From UMGS1307 sp964523005 (lineage in GTDB: Bacteria > Bacillota > Clostridia > Oscillospirales > CAG-382): a DNA stretch of 12,473 nucleotides. Below, one piece after another: positions 11,964 to 12,473 of the stretch; position 1 is the first letter of the stretch; each line of letters opens with the position of its first letter. A model generated the notes under the pieces. The model was not told where the DNA came from. It made no database searches and worked only from the letters and a program-made list of their open reading frames with translations. The position numbers and the translations under genes were made by a program. The stretch is taken from assembly GCA_964523005.1 (NCBI GenBank), contig CAZFZL010000045.1, positions 1 through 12,473 on the forward strand, in the 5' to 3' direction.

Positions 11964-12473
11964 ATGTTCGGATATATAAAGCCTAACGCAGGCGAGCTTC
12001 GCGTGAAGGAATACGAACTGTATAAGGCAGTATACTGCGGACTGTGCAGGACGGGCGGTAAACGCGTGTCGCACCTGACGCGGTTTTTGCTCAGCTATGA
12101 CTTCGTTTTTCTCGCGATGCTCAGGTTCTGCTTCACCGGCGAAAAGCTCACTGTACAACGGGAGCGCTGTCCGTGTTTTCCGCTCAGGAAAAGACCGGCT
12201 GTCGGCGAGTGCGAAACGCTTGTATACTGTGCATCGGCGTTCGCCACACTTACTTACTATAAATACTGCGACAATATACACGACGAGAAGGGCTTCAAAA
12301 AGCTCGGAGCTTTAATAATGCGTGCGTTGTGCACACCGATGAAGAAGAAAGCCCTCAAACGTTACCCTGGGCTTGACGAAACAATAGCGCAGCCGCTGTG
12401 CGAGCTGAATGAGCTTGAAAAAAACGGCGAGCCATGTCTCGATAAAGCAGCCGACTGCTTCGCGCGAATGCTT
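11964..12473 (+). CDS. DUF5685-like Cys-rich protein (3' end outside the window)
   Basis: The frame is open from ATG 11964 to the window edge (170 residues). The N-terminus M-F-G-Y-I-K-P followed by E-L-R-V-K-E-Y-E-L-Y-K-A-V-Y-C-G-L-C matches what I recall of the clostridial DUF5685 family, which decides for this ATG although an in-frame ATG lies at 11922 and the Shine-Dalgarno (GGGGA, 11953-11957) is modest. Further landmarks are L-L-S-Y-D-F-V-F-L-A, R-C-P-C-F-P-L-R-K-R-P and T-Y-Y-K-Y-C-D-N-I-H-D-E-K. Cys residues are frequent (C-G-L-C at 25-28, C-P-C near 65-67, several later), so metal or cofactor binding is possible, but function is unknown. It has its own promoter. The T-Y-Y-K...D-E-K helix recalls an all-helical, possibly polyprenyl-synthase-like bundle, only as speculation. 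Confidence 0.75.
   Translation, partial: MFGYIKPNAGELRVKEYELYKAVYCGLCRTGGKRVSHLTRFLLSYDFVFLAMLRFCFTGEKLTVQRERCPCFPLRKRPAVGECETLVYCASAFATLTYYKYCDNIHDEKGFKKLGALIMRALCTPMKKKALKRYPGLDETIAQPLCELNELEKNGEPCLDKAADCFARML

Noticed and set aside
11787..12281. A 164-codon minus-strand frame across the terminator, promoter and start of the DUF5685-like gene
   Set aside because: It crosses a clear terminator and promoter and is opposite a recognisable protein start.
1..12473. CRISPR array, insertion sequence, phage genes or tRNA/rRNA
   Set aside because: I saw no spaced direct repeats, no transposase or integrase motifs, no terminal inverted repeats with target duplications, and no tRNA-like cloverleaf in the gaps.

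Overview
The window looks like chromosome of a Gram-positive, low-to-mid GC member of the Clostridia (an Oscillospiraceae/Lachnospiraceae-like, probably gut, lineage). This is an inference from: rplM-rpsI as a stand-alone pair with its own strong sigma-A promoter and a leader hairpin; a TepA-type ClpP-like serine protease; a DUF5685-type Cys-rich protein; three lipoproteins with clear type II signal peptides; and good AGGAGG-type ribosome binding sites. I see no rRNA, tRNA, CRISPR array, insertion sequence or phage gene. There is no gene-free stretch above 300 bases; the longest gaps (about 260 bp at 4861-5122, and about 136 bp at 9706-9841 and 11827-11963) hold promoters, a leader and a terminator.

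Layout. (1) 1-3956, plus strand: the 3' part of a membrane-anchored surface protein (degenerate transglutaminase-like domain, one Big_4-like and three Big_3-like Ig domains, C-terminal membrane helix), then a large lipoprotein that looks like a glycoside hydrolase with a GH42-style amidotransferase-fold domain. A perfect 10-bp hairpin with T-runs on both sides ends this unit and the convergent ribosomal operon. (2) 4015-4955, minus strand: rplM-rpsI (L13, S9), with a consensus promoter and a hairpin leader that fits the place of the Firmicutes L13 autoregulatory leader. (3) 5054-7702, plus strand: ttcA-like tRNA thiolase, divergent from rplM, followed by an M3-family (oligoendopeptidase F-like) zinc peptidase lipoprotein. 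(4) 9765-7714, minus strand: a compact, complete transcription unit with promoter, an alpha-oxoamine synthase resembling serine palmitoyltransferase, an NADP-type short-chain dehydrogenase joined by a 4-base ATGA overlap, and a terminator. (5) 9842-11826, plus strand: TepA-like protease, then a lipoprotein of unknown function whose consensus promoter contains the tepA stop codon, then a terminator. (6) 11964-end, plus strand: the start of a DUF5685-like gene with its own promoter.

How the genes may work together. The best candidate for an undescribed system is the synthase-dehydrogenase pair: condensation of an acyl thioester with an amino acid, then reduction of the 3-keto product, is the two-step route to a sphingoid base. 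Nothing else of a sphingolipid pathway (ceramide synthase, dedicated acyl carrier protein) is in the window. The rest is housekeeping (ribosome, tRNA modification, membrane proteolysis) mixed with several surface proteins that suggest glycan and peptide processing outside the cell.
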